Positions 38,001 through 49,358 of a DNA stretch of 64,000 bases are shown here, one piece after another. The translations under genes were made by a program, and so were the position numbers. The notes beneath the pieces were generated by a model. The model was not told the DNA's origin. It was given only the letters and a program-made list of their open reading frames with translations, and did no database searches. The first letter of the stretch is position 1. Every line of letters begins with the position of its first letter. Source of the stretch: Holacanthus passer (Eukaryota > Chordata > Actinopteri > Pomacanthidae); NCBI GenBank assembly GCA_025331565.1, contig JAFREQ010000034.1, positions 4,650,001 through 4,714,000 of the forward strand. The letters run 5' to 3'.

Positions 38001-41000
38001 TCCCTCTCCATCTTCTCCCTCTTATTCTGTATATTCTGTACCTGTAGGGTTTATTTGTAGCACCACTTCGACCAAGTGGTTACAAGCCAAACAAAACTCG
38101 ATTTGAATTCACTTAAACAGTTTGCTTTCACCCACTTCCTGGCAAGCGTTGCTGCAAATAAGACAGAAACTGGAGGGAGAGAACATTACCTTGAAGCTTC
38201 TTCTGCGTCCGCACATACCTGTCTAATCCCCAACACCGCCGTGCAGTCTACAAGTCCAACACTTTACCGTCCGCTTTCTGGCAAGTTCAATTTATGAGTG
38301 TTTTAAGGTTACAGAGTTCTTTTGAGAAGCAGAGCGATGTTTAGTGAGTGACTGACAGCTGCACCGAGTTCGTTCAACATTTATGATTTATGGGAAGGGG
38401 GATAGGGAACTGTAACAAGGCACGGACACAAAGGAAAACCTGTGTACTTATGAGTGAAAGTACAATACATTTTTTCACATGTCGAAGGATTCGGTGCACC
38501 ATGTATGCTGGCTAATCCCGAAGGATCCCTCTCAGTAACTGGAAGATTAAAGAGAGCGGAGAAAAATTCTAGATCTTTCTGTCTGTTTCGCTCTCTCCGC
38601 TCCGAGGAGCTACAGTACAATATCAAAGAGCGGCAAAACTCATTTTTATATCATTCACATTCCCTGAAATCACGACAATACTGAGAGTCAACTAGTATTT
38701 GAAATGTCACTGCGGAGATATATGTGCAGTATGTGTGAATAGAAAGAGCCAAACACAGGCTTCAATCTCTGGCAGGTTCCAGTCTTTGCTAAAGCCTTTC
38801 ATATTTTCTCTCATATTTCTGTCAACCAGAACTGGAGACGTTCGCTGTAATAAAAAAAAGATTCCAAAACTGACTTCTAATCACAGTTAATTCAATCATT
38901 CAGCACAGTTTTAGCTTCACGCCGGTGTTTCCTCTGACCTGTGAACAGTCAGGGTGGCCCACAGCGTCGAAACGAGCTGTGCACTTTTCTAATAAAAAAT
39001 AGAATTTAATCATGTTTCAGTCAGAGGCCAAGTCAAACGTCTGGGGGGAAGCCACTGCTGCAGTCAGGTGTGATTGTGCATTCACACATAGACACACACA
39101 CACGCATCACTCAAATGGATGCTTTTTCTCAAAGCGGCTGGATTGGTTGAGGTAACATCAATATGCATGCGAGAGAAAGAGAGTAAGAGAGTGTGTGAGA
39201 GAGCGAGTGGACGACGGGGGAACACACCGTGGCGAGCCGCCTGTCGACCCAGGTCTAAAGGTCTGCACGTTTCAGTTGCTGCAGCTATACGTTGAGTGAC
39301 ACCCTCAAACGCCGACCTCCCCGCCGGCCCAGACAAAACAGGGTCTGTTCCCTCCACGCTGCGTCCGACCGAGAGAAACACACACACCTAACACACACAC
39401 ACACACTCCAGCAAAATCAACTGACTATTCTCTTTCCCGTACACACCCACATTCACTTACCCCACCAGGAATCCTCACCTTCATCTTGGCACAGTGCAGC
39501 CAAAAGTAACACAAGTCAGCTTAAGGTAAATAAATCAGCTAATCACTGGATGCTTATAAGAGGCTGGTCGCCTGCCCATCACACACACATACAGCACGCA
39601 TACATTGGAGGCTTATTAATGCTGAATATCCTCTTTATTTTCTCATTAATTCCAGTTGGTGGGGTAAGAAGTTTCCTCCACACGGTTGGGTTGGATTTCT
39701 CAGCCGTCAAGCCGCTTCACTCGTCTTCACCCCGACAGAGAAAGCAGAGCGAAGACGGAGAGAGATGGAGAGAGAGACGGAGAGTCTGTAACTGACAGGG
39801 GCGAAGGTGATGAAGAGAGAAGCTGCAGAAGTTCTCGGCGAAAATAACTTCCCTCCAAACTTTCTTTCAAAGCACGGACCATTCTGCCACCAAATCACAA
39901 ATAGAATATTCTGCACAGCAAGTTCTCCACCTTCCTTCCTCTCTCATAGATTTCTCTGTTCTCTCCTCTAAGTGCTCAAGGTTTCTTCAGAATGAGGGCA
40001 TTGAGCAGACCACATCCAAAACCTATCTACTCAGATTTCATCAGAATTTTTCTGCATCCGCCGCAAAGAGTGAAACTGAAATGTTATTACTGAAACTTAT
40101 CAATTACTTTAGCGCGCTGTCACATCTTTCAACTTGTGCCCGTCTGATTCGGGAACAAAGCCCCTTCTCCTTGCCCCAGCAGCATAATGAGCAGAGACGA
40201 TTACTCATCCACATCTCAGCGGAGGTGCTACAGTGTGTTTGTGTCACTGTTACATAAGGACACCCCCCCCCCGAATTCGACAGGGTATGGAGGAGTTAGG
40301 GCTTGGTGAGGCTCAGGCCCTCGGGGTCTCTGTACAGAGCTGCAGTGAAAATCCTGCAGGTGGGCCCTGACACTCATTCATCTTCTAATAGAGGGATTCC
40401 TTGCTCTCATGGTCTACATACACTATATTTAAGTGCTGGTGGATTATGCTGGTTTAAATAATATATGTGTCTGTGCCTGTTGGGGTTTTGAAATCTAAGT
40501 CTGTTTGCTGATGTCCTTGTGCGCTTATCTGCGCTAATAGCACACACATCTGCTTCATCTCCATGATACAGTGTCTGAGGCCCAGCTGATAACTTAAGCT
40601 TGTGTATGTGTGTGTTTGTGTGTGTGCGTTATGGCACTTCTCAGAAGCAGAGTGGTCCTTAGTGAGAAAGTGGGTGTAGGAGACATTATAGCTGACTGTG
40701 GCGCATTAGCTTTGTGTACAATCACTCTAAAATAAAATGAACTCGCATCGACTGCTGCAATTTCTAAATCAAATTAGGCTGCGATGTCTCATCAGAGTGA
40801 ATGTCGCTTCAGTGTGTGTAGTTCAAATAAAAGCTTTTAATTCGGTCTGCACAAATTTTGGGGATATTTTTTCACATGCTGCAGAAACTACACGAAGAAA
40901 ATGTGTGTGTTCATGTTTTGTGACACCGGGCCCAATCAAATCAAAGTGATTTCTTGACAATATCGTGCAGCTGCAGTGTGCAGGCGTGTGTGCGTGTGTG

Positions 41001-42079
41001 TGTCCACAGGAAACCAATCTGACCCACGGGATTAGTGGCTGACTTGGTGAGTGACTCTCATTCTGTTCCAGATGTTTATCACGTCATAAAGGCCTCAAGC
41101 CCTCTGTGAGAAATAGGTAGGAACACAACCTCCTTTCAACACACACTCACACACACACACACACCAGCTGCAGCCCAAGTTGTTGCAGTGACTGGCATGT
41201 TGATAGGAAATCACCTCTGTGTTGAGTATTGGCAGCAAATATAAACCCCACAAGCACAAACTTCCTTTCTGGACATACATCAGTGCCAAGTCACATCTAA
41301 ACAAAAACAGAATATAACAGGACAGAATATTTTGAATTGGAAGTCCAGCTCTTTGATGTGAAAACAGTTGGCCACCTCTGTCTCAGAACAAACAACCCCA
41401 CATGCTTCTCACTGTATCAGTTCAAACATCAAGAAGCAGGATATAAAACACTTGGCTGTCTCAACACACCAGCACAGATCCAGCCTTGTGGACACTGTTG
41501 CGCCTTGTTCCACCGGTGCCAGCCGTGCGTAATGGGCTCTGTGCGGCTGGAGCGCACCAGCTGGCTCCATGAGAAGAGGTGCCAGTCATCACACACATGC
41601 TCTATCAGTCTGAACATAATCTCTTGTTGCCATTATTGCAATCCAACAAGTCAGAGCTGATCATCAAATGGTGCAAAGCATGGGTGCGCATTCCTCAGGT
41701 TTTGGATTTTAAACTATCCACATTTCTAAAAAAAAAAATAGGATTTTTTTAAATAAGATGTCAAAATGGTTAAAATATGTGTCAGTGCGCAGCAGCAGCG
41801 TCACATAAAACCTTTGATGGTTTGAAGATGGATGATCAGAGGACGTGAGATAAGTGGGGTCGCCCTGTGGCCTCGGGTGGATTTCACAACTTTTACGCAG
41901 CGGTGAACGAGAAGCGCCAGCCTCATTAAACCTTTTCATTTGGGATAAACTGTGCTTTAAATGTCTAATCAAAGCAGGACGTGTGGACACGCGGTGCCAA
42001 CTTTGATCCAAAGTCACCTCTTGGATCATGACGCGCGCCAGACAGCCAGCGGAGGAGGACGGAAGGGAAAAGTTCTTAC

Positions 42080-42314
42080 CCAGATACTGTCGGATGTCCA
42101 GCAGGATTTTCGGGGGTCCTCCGTTCAGCTGGTAGAAAAGGGAGCCGAAACAGAAGAAGAAGAGCGTAGCCATGCAGAAACCATAACCTCGCAAGGAGAA
42201 TCGCAGCGGCACGGCCGACAGGAGGCTGTACTTTCTGTTGTTTCTCTCTCGGATGTGGTTCGGAGTCTGGTGGTTGTTGCTGTGAAGGGGACTGCTGCTG
42301 AAATTCTTCATCAT
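42080..42314 (-). CDS. ust: ust coding exon 1: cytoplasmic tail and Golgi membrane anchor
   Basis: Encodes residues 1-78 plus the first base of codon 79 of uronyl 2-O-sulfotransferase. This type II Golgi enzyme transfers sulfate from PAPS to the 2-O position of uronic acid in dermatan/chondroitin sulfate. The start is a double ATG (42314-42309), and I chose the first. Residues 1-43 are a polar, basic tail rich in Ser, Asn and His. Residues 44-63 (YGFCMATLFFFCFGSLFYQL) are a single hydrophobic signal anchor. The following stem ends with LLDIRQYLG. The block RFSLRGYGFCMATLF and the stem match the mammalian protein as I recall it, while the first 30 residues are divergent. The donor is CTGG|GTAAG at 42079-42078, leaving phase 1. 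The exon lies within CpG-rich sequence, as expected for a first exon. Confidence 0.95.
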
Positions 42315-42321
42315 CTCCTCC

Positions 42322-42387
42322 TCACAGAGAGCCGTGGAAAGTCACCCATCCGCCCGTGTAGAGGGAAACTTGTCGCTTTGGGGTCAT
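42322..42387 (-). promoter_or_regulatory. Upstream ORF (21 codons) in the ust leader
   Basis: Reading the minus strand upstream of the ust start, an ATG at 42387 opens a 21-codon frame that stops at TGA 42324-42322. That is 7 nt before the ust ATG. A second upstream ATG at 42349 opens a 12-codon frame whose stop (42313-42311) overlaps the ust ATG. If transcription starts upstream of 42387, both would lie in the 5' leader and could limit translation of ust. The ORFs are directly visible; that they are in the mRNA is inference. Confidence 0.4.
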
Positions 42388-45300
42388 TGGACGAGCCAGC
42401 GGTTTTTTGGAGACGCAGCTGTCCTCCTTTTACGCACGGCGCGTCGCTCCTGCTCGGCGCCTCTCGGTGGAGCTCGTAGGGAGGACTGCTCCTTCCTTCC
42501 GTCCTGCCAGCAGAGTTAAGGGTCCATCCTTCTGCTGCTCAGTCTTCTGGGTGTCAGATTACTGAACGTGGAAGGAGGAAAAAAAAAAACTTCCACCTCA
42601 TGCGGGATTTGGGTTTGGAGAGCTGTGCGTAAAACAGCGACACCAAGCGGTCAGGGAGAGAGCGAGAGGGGGCAGAGACTGAGGAGGTCTGTGGAAAGTT
42701 TGAAGTCAGCTGTGAATTTGCAGTTTTCATTTTAGTAGGTATGAAAGAGTGGTGACCTTATCATTTAACACAGCTTTAACAATTTAATGATTTTGTAGCT
42801 CTATTATAGTTTTTTAATGATTTTAAGAAGTCACACAACCCTGATTCCAAAAAAGTTGGGAAGCTGTGTAAAACAATAAAATTTAATTAAATATCTGCTA
42901 TAGTAAATGTTTTGCCAAAATGTGTTTTTTTTCTTCTCAAATTTGTCAAAAATTACTGATAAATCAGTCCAATATTCTTCAGAATGACAGCCAAATTGGA
43001 CGTTTTCACAGCTCACAATTTACACCCAAGGTCAAAGTTCACTTGCAGGAAGTAGCGTGTCCTCAATATTTACATTTTACACAGCATCCCACCTTTTCGT
43101 TTTTGGCGTATACTTAATTGAAAACAGTACAAAGACGATATATTTTATGTTTGAGCTCATCAACTTCAATGGTTTTTGTAAATATCTGCTTATTCTGAAT
43201 TTGATGGCAGCAACGTGTTTCAAACAAGTTGGGACAGGAGCAACAAAAGACTGTGAAAGTTGTGGACTGATCCAAAAACACCTGTTTGGATCATTCCACA
43301 GGTAAACAGGTTCATTGGTAACAGGTGGGTATGAAAGGCGCATCCTGGAAAGGCTCACAAGCAAGGATGGACACGTGATTTTATAAAGAATATTATTACA
43401 TGGGCTCAGGAACAGTTTTACAAATGATTGTGTTCTGTTTTTTTTAAGTTTCACACAGCGTCCCAACTTTTGGGGAATCAGGGTTGTGTGATGTTAAAAC
43501 GCCAACAGACAAAACATCCCTCCTTAACAGAAACATCACAGTGACTTAATCCCTGTGCAAAGTAGTTGTTATCACCACTTCTGGACCAGGGTGTAGATGT
43601 TCGGTGTGTGTTTAAAAGAAGCTGCTAAGTATGTGTTCACGTCTTATGAATGAGCGCGTGTGCTTTAAACTTTCTCTTTCCCCTCAGGCCAGCTGTAAGG
43701 ACCTCAACACTGAGCCATATATCTTTCCACAGCAGGGTCAAACCCACCATTAGACTACACCTGCACTTAGGAGGCGACAACAGTCATTCAGCACAGTAAC
43801 TACCTCACCGAGAGGCTGATGTACTTTCACTGGTGACAGCTAGTGTAGTCGAGGGAGCAACAACGGCTGTGAAAAACAATTTGGCTTTAAAGACCAAGAG
43901 GTAATAAAGAAGAGCTCAGTAATTCTGCTGAGGGTCGATTGCCTTGGCTTTTCCACAGGTAAATGAATTTAAATAGTACAGTCCAGTATTTTGCAAGGCT
44001 AGGCTCAATAAGTGTGAAAGTATTATCGGTTTATAGCCCTGCAGGCCCAATCTTCCATGCAACACAGGAGTTTATTGCACACATCAACTGTATGGATGTC
44101 AGGAAGGTCAGTGCTGTAAATCAGGTTTAGTCTGATCAGATCTAGCGATCATGGGATTTAAACCAAATCATTTCCTGTTGTATGATACCTTTACTTTGGA
44201 CTGTGGAAGAAAAACTGGAGCACTTGGAGGAAACAACACACAGAGAAGACAACCAGGACAAAAGATGTAATAATTCACATGAAAATGAAATAAGCTCTCA
44301 CTGCCTTAATGCCTCAGGTTATGTAAATCCTACAGTATTTATTCATTAGTAATATCCTGGGAAATCAACTGATCCTCTGCTGTTAATGTCACACAGATTC
44401 AGTAAACAGTGCATCTACCCACATGGTCAAGGTTTTATGTAAAAGGTTACATTAGAGTAAATACGAGTAAGAGACAGAGAGAAATGAACCTCATTTTGGA
44501 AAGACCGTCGCACATTTGAACAAGGCCCTCTGCATCTTCATTAAGGTGCACCCACTTATGACTAAAAGGTCCCTTAATCGAGTTTACACACCATAATAAG
44601 AATCAATAGGATTCTGTGCAGGGGGGAATAACCACAGGAGCCACAAATTCAGATAGAGGGATTCGCCCTCCAACACTAAAGTTAACTTTAGGAGTCAAAC
44701 TTCGCAAACACCAGGAACTTTCAGAGGAGCTACTTCAGTGACTTCCAACCTCCCTTCCTATAAGGATCAATAAAAGGATTGCACTCATGACAGGTTATTG
44801 GTGATTATCATATCCTGTGACTATAATCTTTACATCTGCTAATTATTCATGCCCTGTAATAATAAAATATGCTATGATGCAGTCATCAAAACAGATTGTT
44901 GGGCTCATTGTAAGAATATTAGAACAAAATATTAAAGTCTTTACGGAGATACTGTGAATTCTCACTGCAGATTGGTTGCGGACATGCATAAACACTACAG
45001 ATGAAAGTGGTTCAGAATAATGGGAAGAAACCCGAGGCAGAAAATCTTCATTTGCAATGAGGTCCCATCTCTTCCTCTTGAGATGTTTTAAATTGGGCGA
45101 GCAATTGTATCTGTAGAAGACAGAGTCGTGAGAGGACAGTTAACTGCTCCTTACTGCCGTGTGAAGGAAAATTATTGTACAGTAGCCCGTTTTTTTTTAA
45201 AGGTACAAGCAAAAAGCAAACAAAGACACTAAACAGGTTTTGTTCTGATTCTTCTTGAAGGAAATGCTTACTGTGTCTGCCAAACACTGCAAGTGAAATC

Positions 45301-45939
45301 TGCTCAGACGCAGCCTTATGGGATGAAATTTGAACAAATTTGGACTCCATGGTCTGAGCATCTATCCGGGGCTTCTTGATATGAATAAGACTGGAAAACC
45401 TGTGCATGGTTTCATTCATAACAGCTTCACTGCAACAAGAGCCAGACAGCAAGTCAAACTGCGCTGTCTCCGTCCTGAGCAGATGTGTATAGTTTTCTAA
45501 ATGAGGCTTTATGAGTCAGGCACAACAAGACAATGTTTTTAAGCTCCTTGGTTTCAGAGCTCCACCACCAACACGAAGCAGGTAGAGGAGTTCACATCCC
45601 AATAAGGTCACATAATTTTTCCTTTTGACCAAACCCTTCAAAATTAATATCAGCTTCTATTCTTTTCTTACATCTAAGAATAAAATAATAACATGTTTGG
45701 ACAGACAGGTTTTAATCAAATCTAGTGTTAATATTCCTTTTGTTGAACATTCACTCTTTTTCCAATTTGAATCTCACAATGTTATTAAGAAAGTTATCAA
45801 CAAGCCAATGTCCAGTGTCACGGTCAACCACATTGATTTCAAGAGCCAATAGGCCGTGCCCACGTCTTTCCACGACTTTGTCTTGTGTGTGTGTTTGTGT
45901 GTGTTTCAGTGCAGAGCGACAACCAGAAGGCCAGCGTAT
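42388..45939. other. Intergenic gap between sash1 and ust
   Basis: About 3.5 kb if the distal sash1 poly(A) site is used. It contains the DNA-transposon remnant 42831-43491. A 134-codon minus-strand frame at 45048-45452 has no recognisable similarity, and the remaining sequence is AT-rich. I see no other gene. Confidence 0.6.
42831..43491. mobile_element. DNA-transposon remnant with 44-bp terminal inverted repeats
   Basis: The left end TCACACAACCCTGATTCC and the right end (its reverse complement, finishing GGTTGTGTGA at 43491) match over 44 bp at 40 positions. An internal segment near 43070-43096 resembles the end sequence again, suggesting a composite or nested copy. No transposase frame survives; the longest frame (43077-43466) is not transposase-like. 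The end sequence ATTCCAAAAAAGTTGGGA is one I know from abundant fish repeats, but I cannot assign the superfamily. Confidence 0.75.
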
Positions 45940-45953
45940 GGCAAGAAACAAGT

Positions 45954-45959
45954 TTTATT
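45954..45959 (-). promoter_or_regulatory. Distal sash1 poly(A) signal
   Basis: An AATAAA hexamer on the minus strand about 2.58 kb after the stop, followed by a T-rich stretch (CTTGTTTCTTGCC). It is a plausible end of the long 3' UTR. Confidence 0.35.
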
Positions 45960-48178
45960 ATATTTCAGAATGACAAATAGCTATGGACATTACTTTTGTT
46001 GTTTCAATACACAAGCAAATCTGTATGGACAATCATTAGGTAGATGAAAACCAAATAAAATAATTTGTACACATATCTTACAATACATACTGTAGATCCT
46101 CACTGGCTAAAGCAATATGCATTATGCAGGAAGGTATTGCTATTCATATAGTACAGCTAATTACAGTTGATATGAAAAAAAAAGCAAAAATAAGTTATTT
46201 AAATATCAATTACATATACAGAATGTGCAACGTCTGCTAAGCATTTCATATATGTAATTAAGTATTAATTTTTTTTTAAGACTGCAAAAACAAACTGGAA
46301 GTGAATTACTGGAAAGAGGTTAACCCGTGAATGGTTATTAAAGTTGGCATTGGGAACTCAATACTAAAATAAAATACCAGCATAACCCACTGAAACCCTT
46401 TACAATACCTGACAACAAACGTCCATCTACGGACCTGTGAACAAAATGTCGCCAATTTCGCCTATAAAAGAGCTAGATTTACCCTCTAAAGTGCATTTAC
46501 AGTGTCAGTCTTTTTCATTCTTTAGAAAACACTCCTCGGGTCTTTAACTTTTTTTTTAATAAGGACCCCCATTCTCGCTTTCTCTGAGCACCACTTTGAT
46601 TGAAGAGAAAAAAGGCATCAAACATCTATCTATCAAATGCCCACTGCAAAAAAAAAAAAAAAAAAATCCTCTAATTTTAGCAATAACACTTGGTCAAATT
46701 TTGAAATATGAAATTCATGGAATAAGTCTTCAGTTCTGAGTATGAGAGAACTTTAATGTTAGAAATAAGAGGAAAAAGAAACACAAACGAAGAAGTTTTT
46801 TTTTTTAGCTCCATTTCATGCAGAGTGTGCAAATGAAATGAGTTTCTGCTTGTTTTCAGTTCAGTTTTTGGCCCAAGGTTTTTCTAACAGACGCAGTGTT
46901 TCCCTGATTTGCAAGACTATTTAGTGTCATAGTGTATTCTGACGTTGGAGGTCAGCTTTTCACCTGATATAACAACTGTTCTTATCTTCGATCCTCAGTG
47001 TGTTTGGCTACAGTCCAATTAAGAATTTCAGACCAGCGTTGACAATAGCTACAGTATAAAGTGATTTTAAAGTCCCGAACAGCTTATTATCCAGCTATAA
47101 ATCAAATTCCTGAACACTGTAAGTATAGACAGTCCAATACATTCCAATTACGACAGCCCAGATGTCAACTGTGTCTTTGAATCAGTATTTTCCTCCTCCC
47201 TCCCTTGTCCCACCACCCTCTGCATAAACATGTACAGCGAGCGAGTTGGGGTGTTAAACCCGGGCCGACGTCTGTGTCGTGCCTGTGGTTTTGTGGTTTA
47301 TCATCAGGGCTTGACAAGCGTAGTAACCACAATACATCAGGGGCATGTTTTTGTGGTGCACGTCCAAATGAAATGATCTGGTTCGAGTCCACAAAATGTT
47401 CAGAAAATATCAGTTATTTCTCAGACACATTCAGAACAAAAAGGCTTGCACCTGCAGCACAGTTCAGCCTCAGTCTCGGTATAGTCGGGACTATACATGT
47501 GTTCTCTTTAATGAAGCTATTCATTCATAATGGTAAGGCAACTAAATATGTGCTTGGATACACGGGGAATGTATTGTTGCTGTGAAAGCTGATTGTGATA
47601 ACTGGAGTAAAACAGAGCTTTCTGTAAGACTCATATTCATACCGGAGCAGGACGTGCGTCCGAGCTACGCAGTGAAATAGGACAAACAGTATAATGTGAA
47701 AGATAAAGGTGTGATGTCAGCTTGTTTCAGCTTAGCAATGACTGAGAGCTGGCCTCCAAATAAGGCTGCAACATTCAAAAGGCAAACACAAATTTTAACA
47801 TATAAATCATTTTTTTAAAATTCAGATATGCGTTATGCTATAATACAGAAACATGATACAAAATAAGCCATCTCAAAACCACCAGTTATCATAGTTTGGT
47901 GCGTGTGTTTAGTTGATTAAAAGTCTGGAAATTAAGCAAATTCTGTCATCGTCGTCGTGAACCCATTAGTGGGAATGAAACGCCGAACGAGAAGTGAATC
48001 ACTTTGGCCGAGCTACTTCCATAAAAAGACCCTCGGATAATGTTGCCTTTCCACAAAAGATGAAAATGAAGCACTTATGAAATATGCAGGAAGTGAACCG
48101 TCTTTTCTGTATTTAAAAAAAAAAAAACATCCGTCCTACAAAAGAGTGTGCAATCTTCCTTCAAGGCAGATCCAAGTC

Positions 48179-48249
48179 TTTATTTTAAGACTTAGGGGGT
48201 GTCTTCAGAATGGAGGCCGCCCCGCAGAGTGAGTCTACAGTCTTTTATT
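48179..48249 (-). promoter_or_regulatory. Proximal sash1 poly(A) signals
   Basis: Two AATAAA hexamers on the minus strand (48244-48249 and 48179-48184), 290-360 nt after the stop codon. They would give a short 3' UTR. Confidence 0.4.
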
Positions 48250-48538
48250 TCAAAAAAAGGCAATCGTTATCTCGTCTTGGCTGTTCGGAGAAACTCTTCA
48301 ATGCCGTAAACATTTGAGAAAAGACAGAGTGATAAAAAGAGGAAATCAGAGAACAGGGTGGCTCATTTTGAGTCTTTTGACACGCGTGAGACAGGTAGTA
48401 CTGTAGTGCTGTGGTCACTCGGGTGATTGCAGGGTCCTGTGGCCAATTAGCCCTCAGCCACCTACTGACCATGCTTAAATGAGACGGTACTGACCAGTGA
48501 GTTAATACCTGTTATTTTCTATGACGCCACCAACACGG

Positions 48539-48799
48539 TTAGGACTGCACCTCTCTGTGTGCGCCGACCAATCGCGCCTCACTGACCAGCCGGCGGGCGT
48601 GTCTTTCGTCCCGCACCCCGGCCTCCCACACGCTGCTCTCTGTTAACAAGGCCACGCGGCTCAGCGTGTCAACTCCTGCCGCCGCCAGGGAGGCGGTGTA
48701 CATGGGCAGGCCGATGGAGGTGAGCCAATCAGAGACCGTGCTGATGTTACCTGAGGGCAGGGGCTTCCGGCACATCTCTGTCAAACCTCCAGAAGGGAT
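48539..48799 (-). CDS. sash1: sash1 last coding exon: C-terminal SAM domain and stop
   Basis: Encodes residues 730-815 and the TAA stop at 48541-48539. It starts IPSGGLTEMCRKPLPSGNIS. The second SAM domain follows at about residues 751-807, beginning VSDWLTSIGLPMYTASL and including WEAGVRDERHARRLVSEARL. The acceptor is GTCACTCAG|ATC. SAM2 is less conserved than SAM1, but the first helix and the loop SIGLPMY match the family. The protein ends with the short variable tail VGAHREVQS. Confidence 0.96.
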   Translation of the reverse strand: MPSGGLTEMCRKPLPSGNISTVSDWLTSIGLPMYTASLAAAGVDTLSRVALLTESSVWEAGVRDERHARRLVSEARLVGAHREVQS

Positions 48800-49226
48800 C
48801 TGAGTGACACAATGGAGTGAAAAGGAATTAGTCACATTAGCTACTCTGATGCCACTATAGTGAATGTGCAGGAAACGTTGGCAATGCAAGCCATGTTTTT
48901 TTGCCAAATCATCTAAAGTTATGGGTAAAGATAGATTCTATTAAAGTCACATTTAGGCCACTCATAACAATAACACATTGACAACTGCCCTTTAAAAGCA
49001 CAATACATCTCATATTTACCCTCCTTGTTAGATATTTAAGCAAGTATAATAATCACTGCTCCTCAATGACGGCGCCAGATTTGGGTGCAGCCTCTTTTCC
49101 AGCCTGCATTGTTACTCTCCAGGAAAGCCACACTTAGCATTTATACAGCTCTATAACTCCCCAAACCGCTCCAACATCATCTCCATTGATATGATTTTCT
49201 CAAGCTAATCGGTGTTGTTGCCTTAC

Positions 49227-49358
49227 AGCCATGCGGTGTTGCTTGCGCAACTCTTTGACTCGGAGCTGGTCCATGGTGGAGGCCACGTCTTTGACAGGCT
49301 GATCCAAGTCCTCGGAGTAACGCTGCACCAGCGGCTGGGGGATCCCACACCGGCCGTG
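49227..49358 (-). CDS. sash1: sash1 exon (window exon 9): conserved pre-SAM2 helix
   Basis: A 132-nt exon of 44 codons, phase 0 at both ends, encoding residues 686-729. It begins HGRCGIPQPLVQRYSEDL and ends LRVKELRKQHRMA. Almost every residue matches the SASH1 family. The segment is highly charged and probably helical. The acceptor is CTTCCCCCCAG|CAC and the donor is GCT|GTAAGG. Confidence 0.96.

Larger units (their letters stand above)
12988..42079 (-). other. ust intron 1 (29 kb)
   Basis: A very long first intron. It holds microsatellites, GA-rich tracts (22170-22450 and 29985-30140) and two TTAA-type foldback repeats (21666-22002 and 34820-35075). It also holds a copy of the CAGTGGTGGA-family repeat (28040-28440), AT-rich homeodomain-motif blocks (16530-16660 and 35880-36220), a perfect 14-bp hairpin (32028-32066), a CpG-richer patch (39225-39370) and the unrecognised ORF at 33318-33668. 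I find no other exon. Confidence 0.7.
1..42314 (-). other. ust: ust gene, 5' part (start codon to intron 3)
   Basis: Span of the visible part of ust on the minus strand, from the ATG at 42314 to the left edge of the window. Three coding exons (42080-42314, 12944-12987, 7154-7309) have consensus splice sites and matching phases. Together they encode 145 residues that follow vertebrate UST closely. Intron 1 is 29,092 bp and intron 2 is 5,634 bp. Intron 3 runs off the left end, so most of the catalytic domain and the C-terminus are outside. The gene lies just downstream of sash1 in the same orientation, as in other vertebrates. The first two exons encode only the membrane anchor and stem; exon 3 starts the sulfotransferase fold. 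Confidence 0.95.
41990..42560 (-). promoter_or_regulatory. CpG-rich 5' region and probable promoter of ust
   Basis: This stretch is visibly rich in CpG (for example gacgcgcgcc near 42030 and acgcacggcgcgtcg near 42432), whereas the intron and intergenic DNA around it is CpG-poor and AT-rich. It covers the first coding exon and about 250 bp upstream. I see no TATA box at a convincing distance, which fits a CpG-island promoter. The transcription start cannot be placed from sequence alone. Confidence 0.6.
45940..48538 (-). other. Probable sash1 3' UTR
   Basis: About 2.6 kb of AT-rich sequence follows the sash1 stop. It has no credible exon; the ORFs present are short and unconserved in appearance. 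Minus-strand AATAAA signals occur close to the stop (48244-48249 and 48179-48184) and at the far end (45954-45959). A long 3' UTR would fit the several-kb UTR of mammalian SASH1. Which site is used cannot be told from sequence. Confidence 0.5.

Noticed and set aside
41961..42479. 172-codon plus-strand ORF over the ust promoter
   Set aside because: Antisense of ust exon 1 and its CpG-rich leader; no conserved features.
45048..45452. 134-codon minus-strand ORF between sash1 and ust
   Set aside because: No recognisable motif, no splice signals and unremarkable composition; not enough to call a gene.
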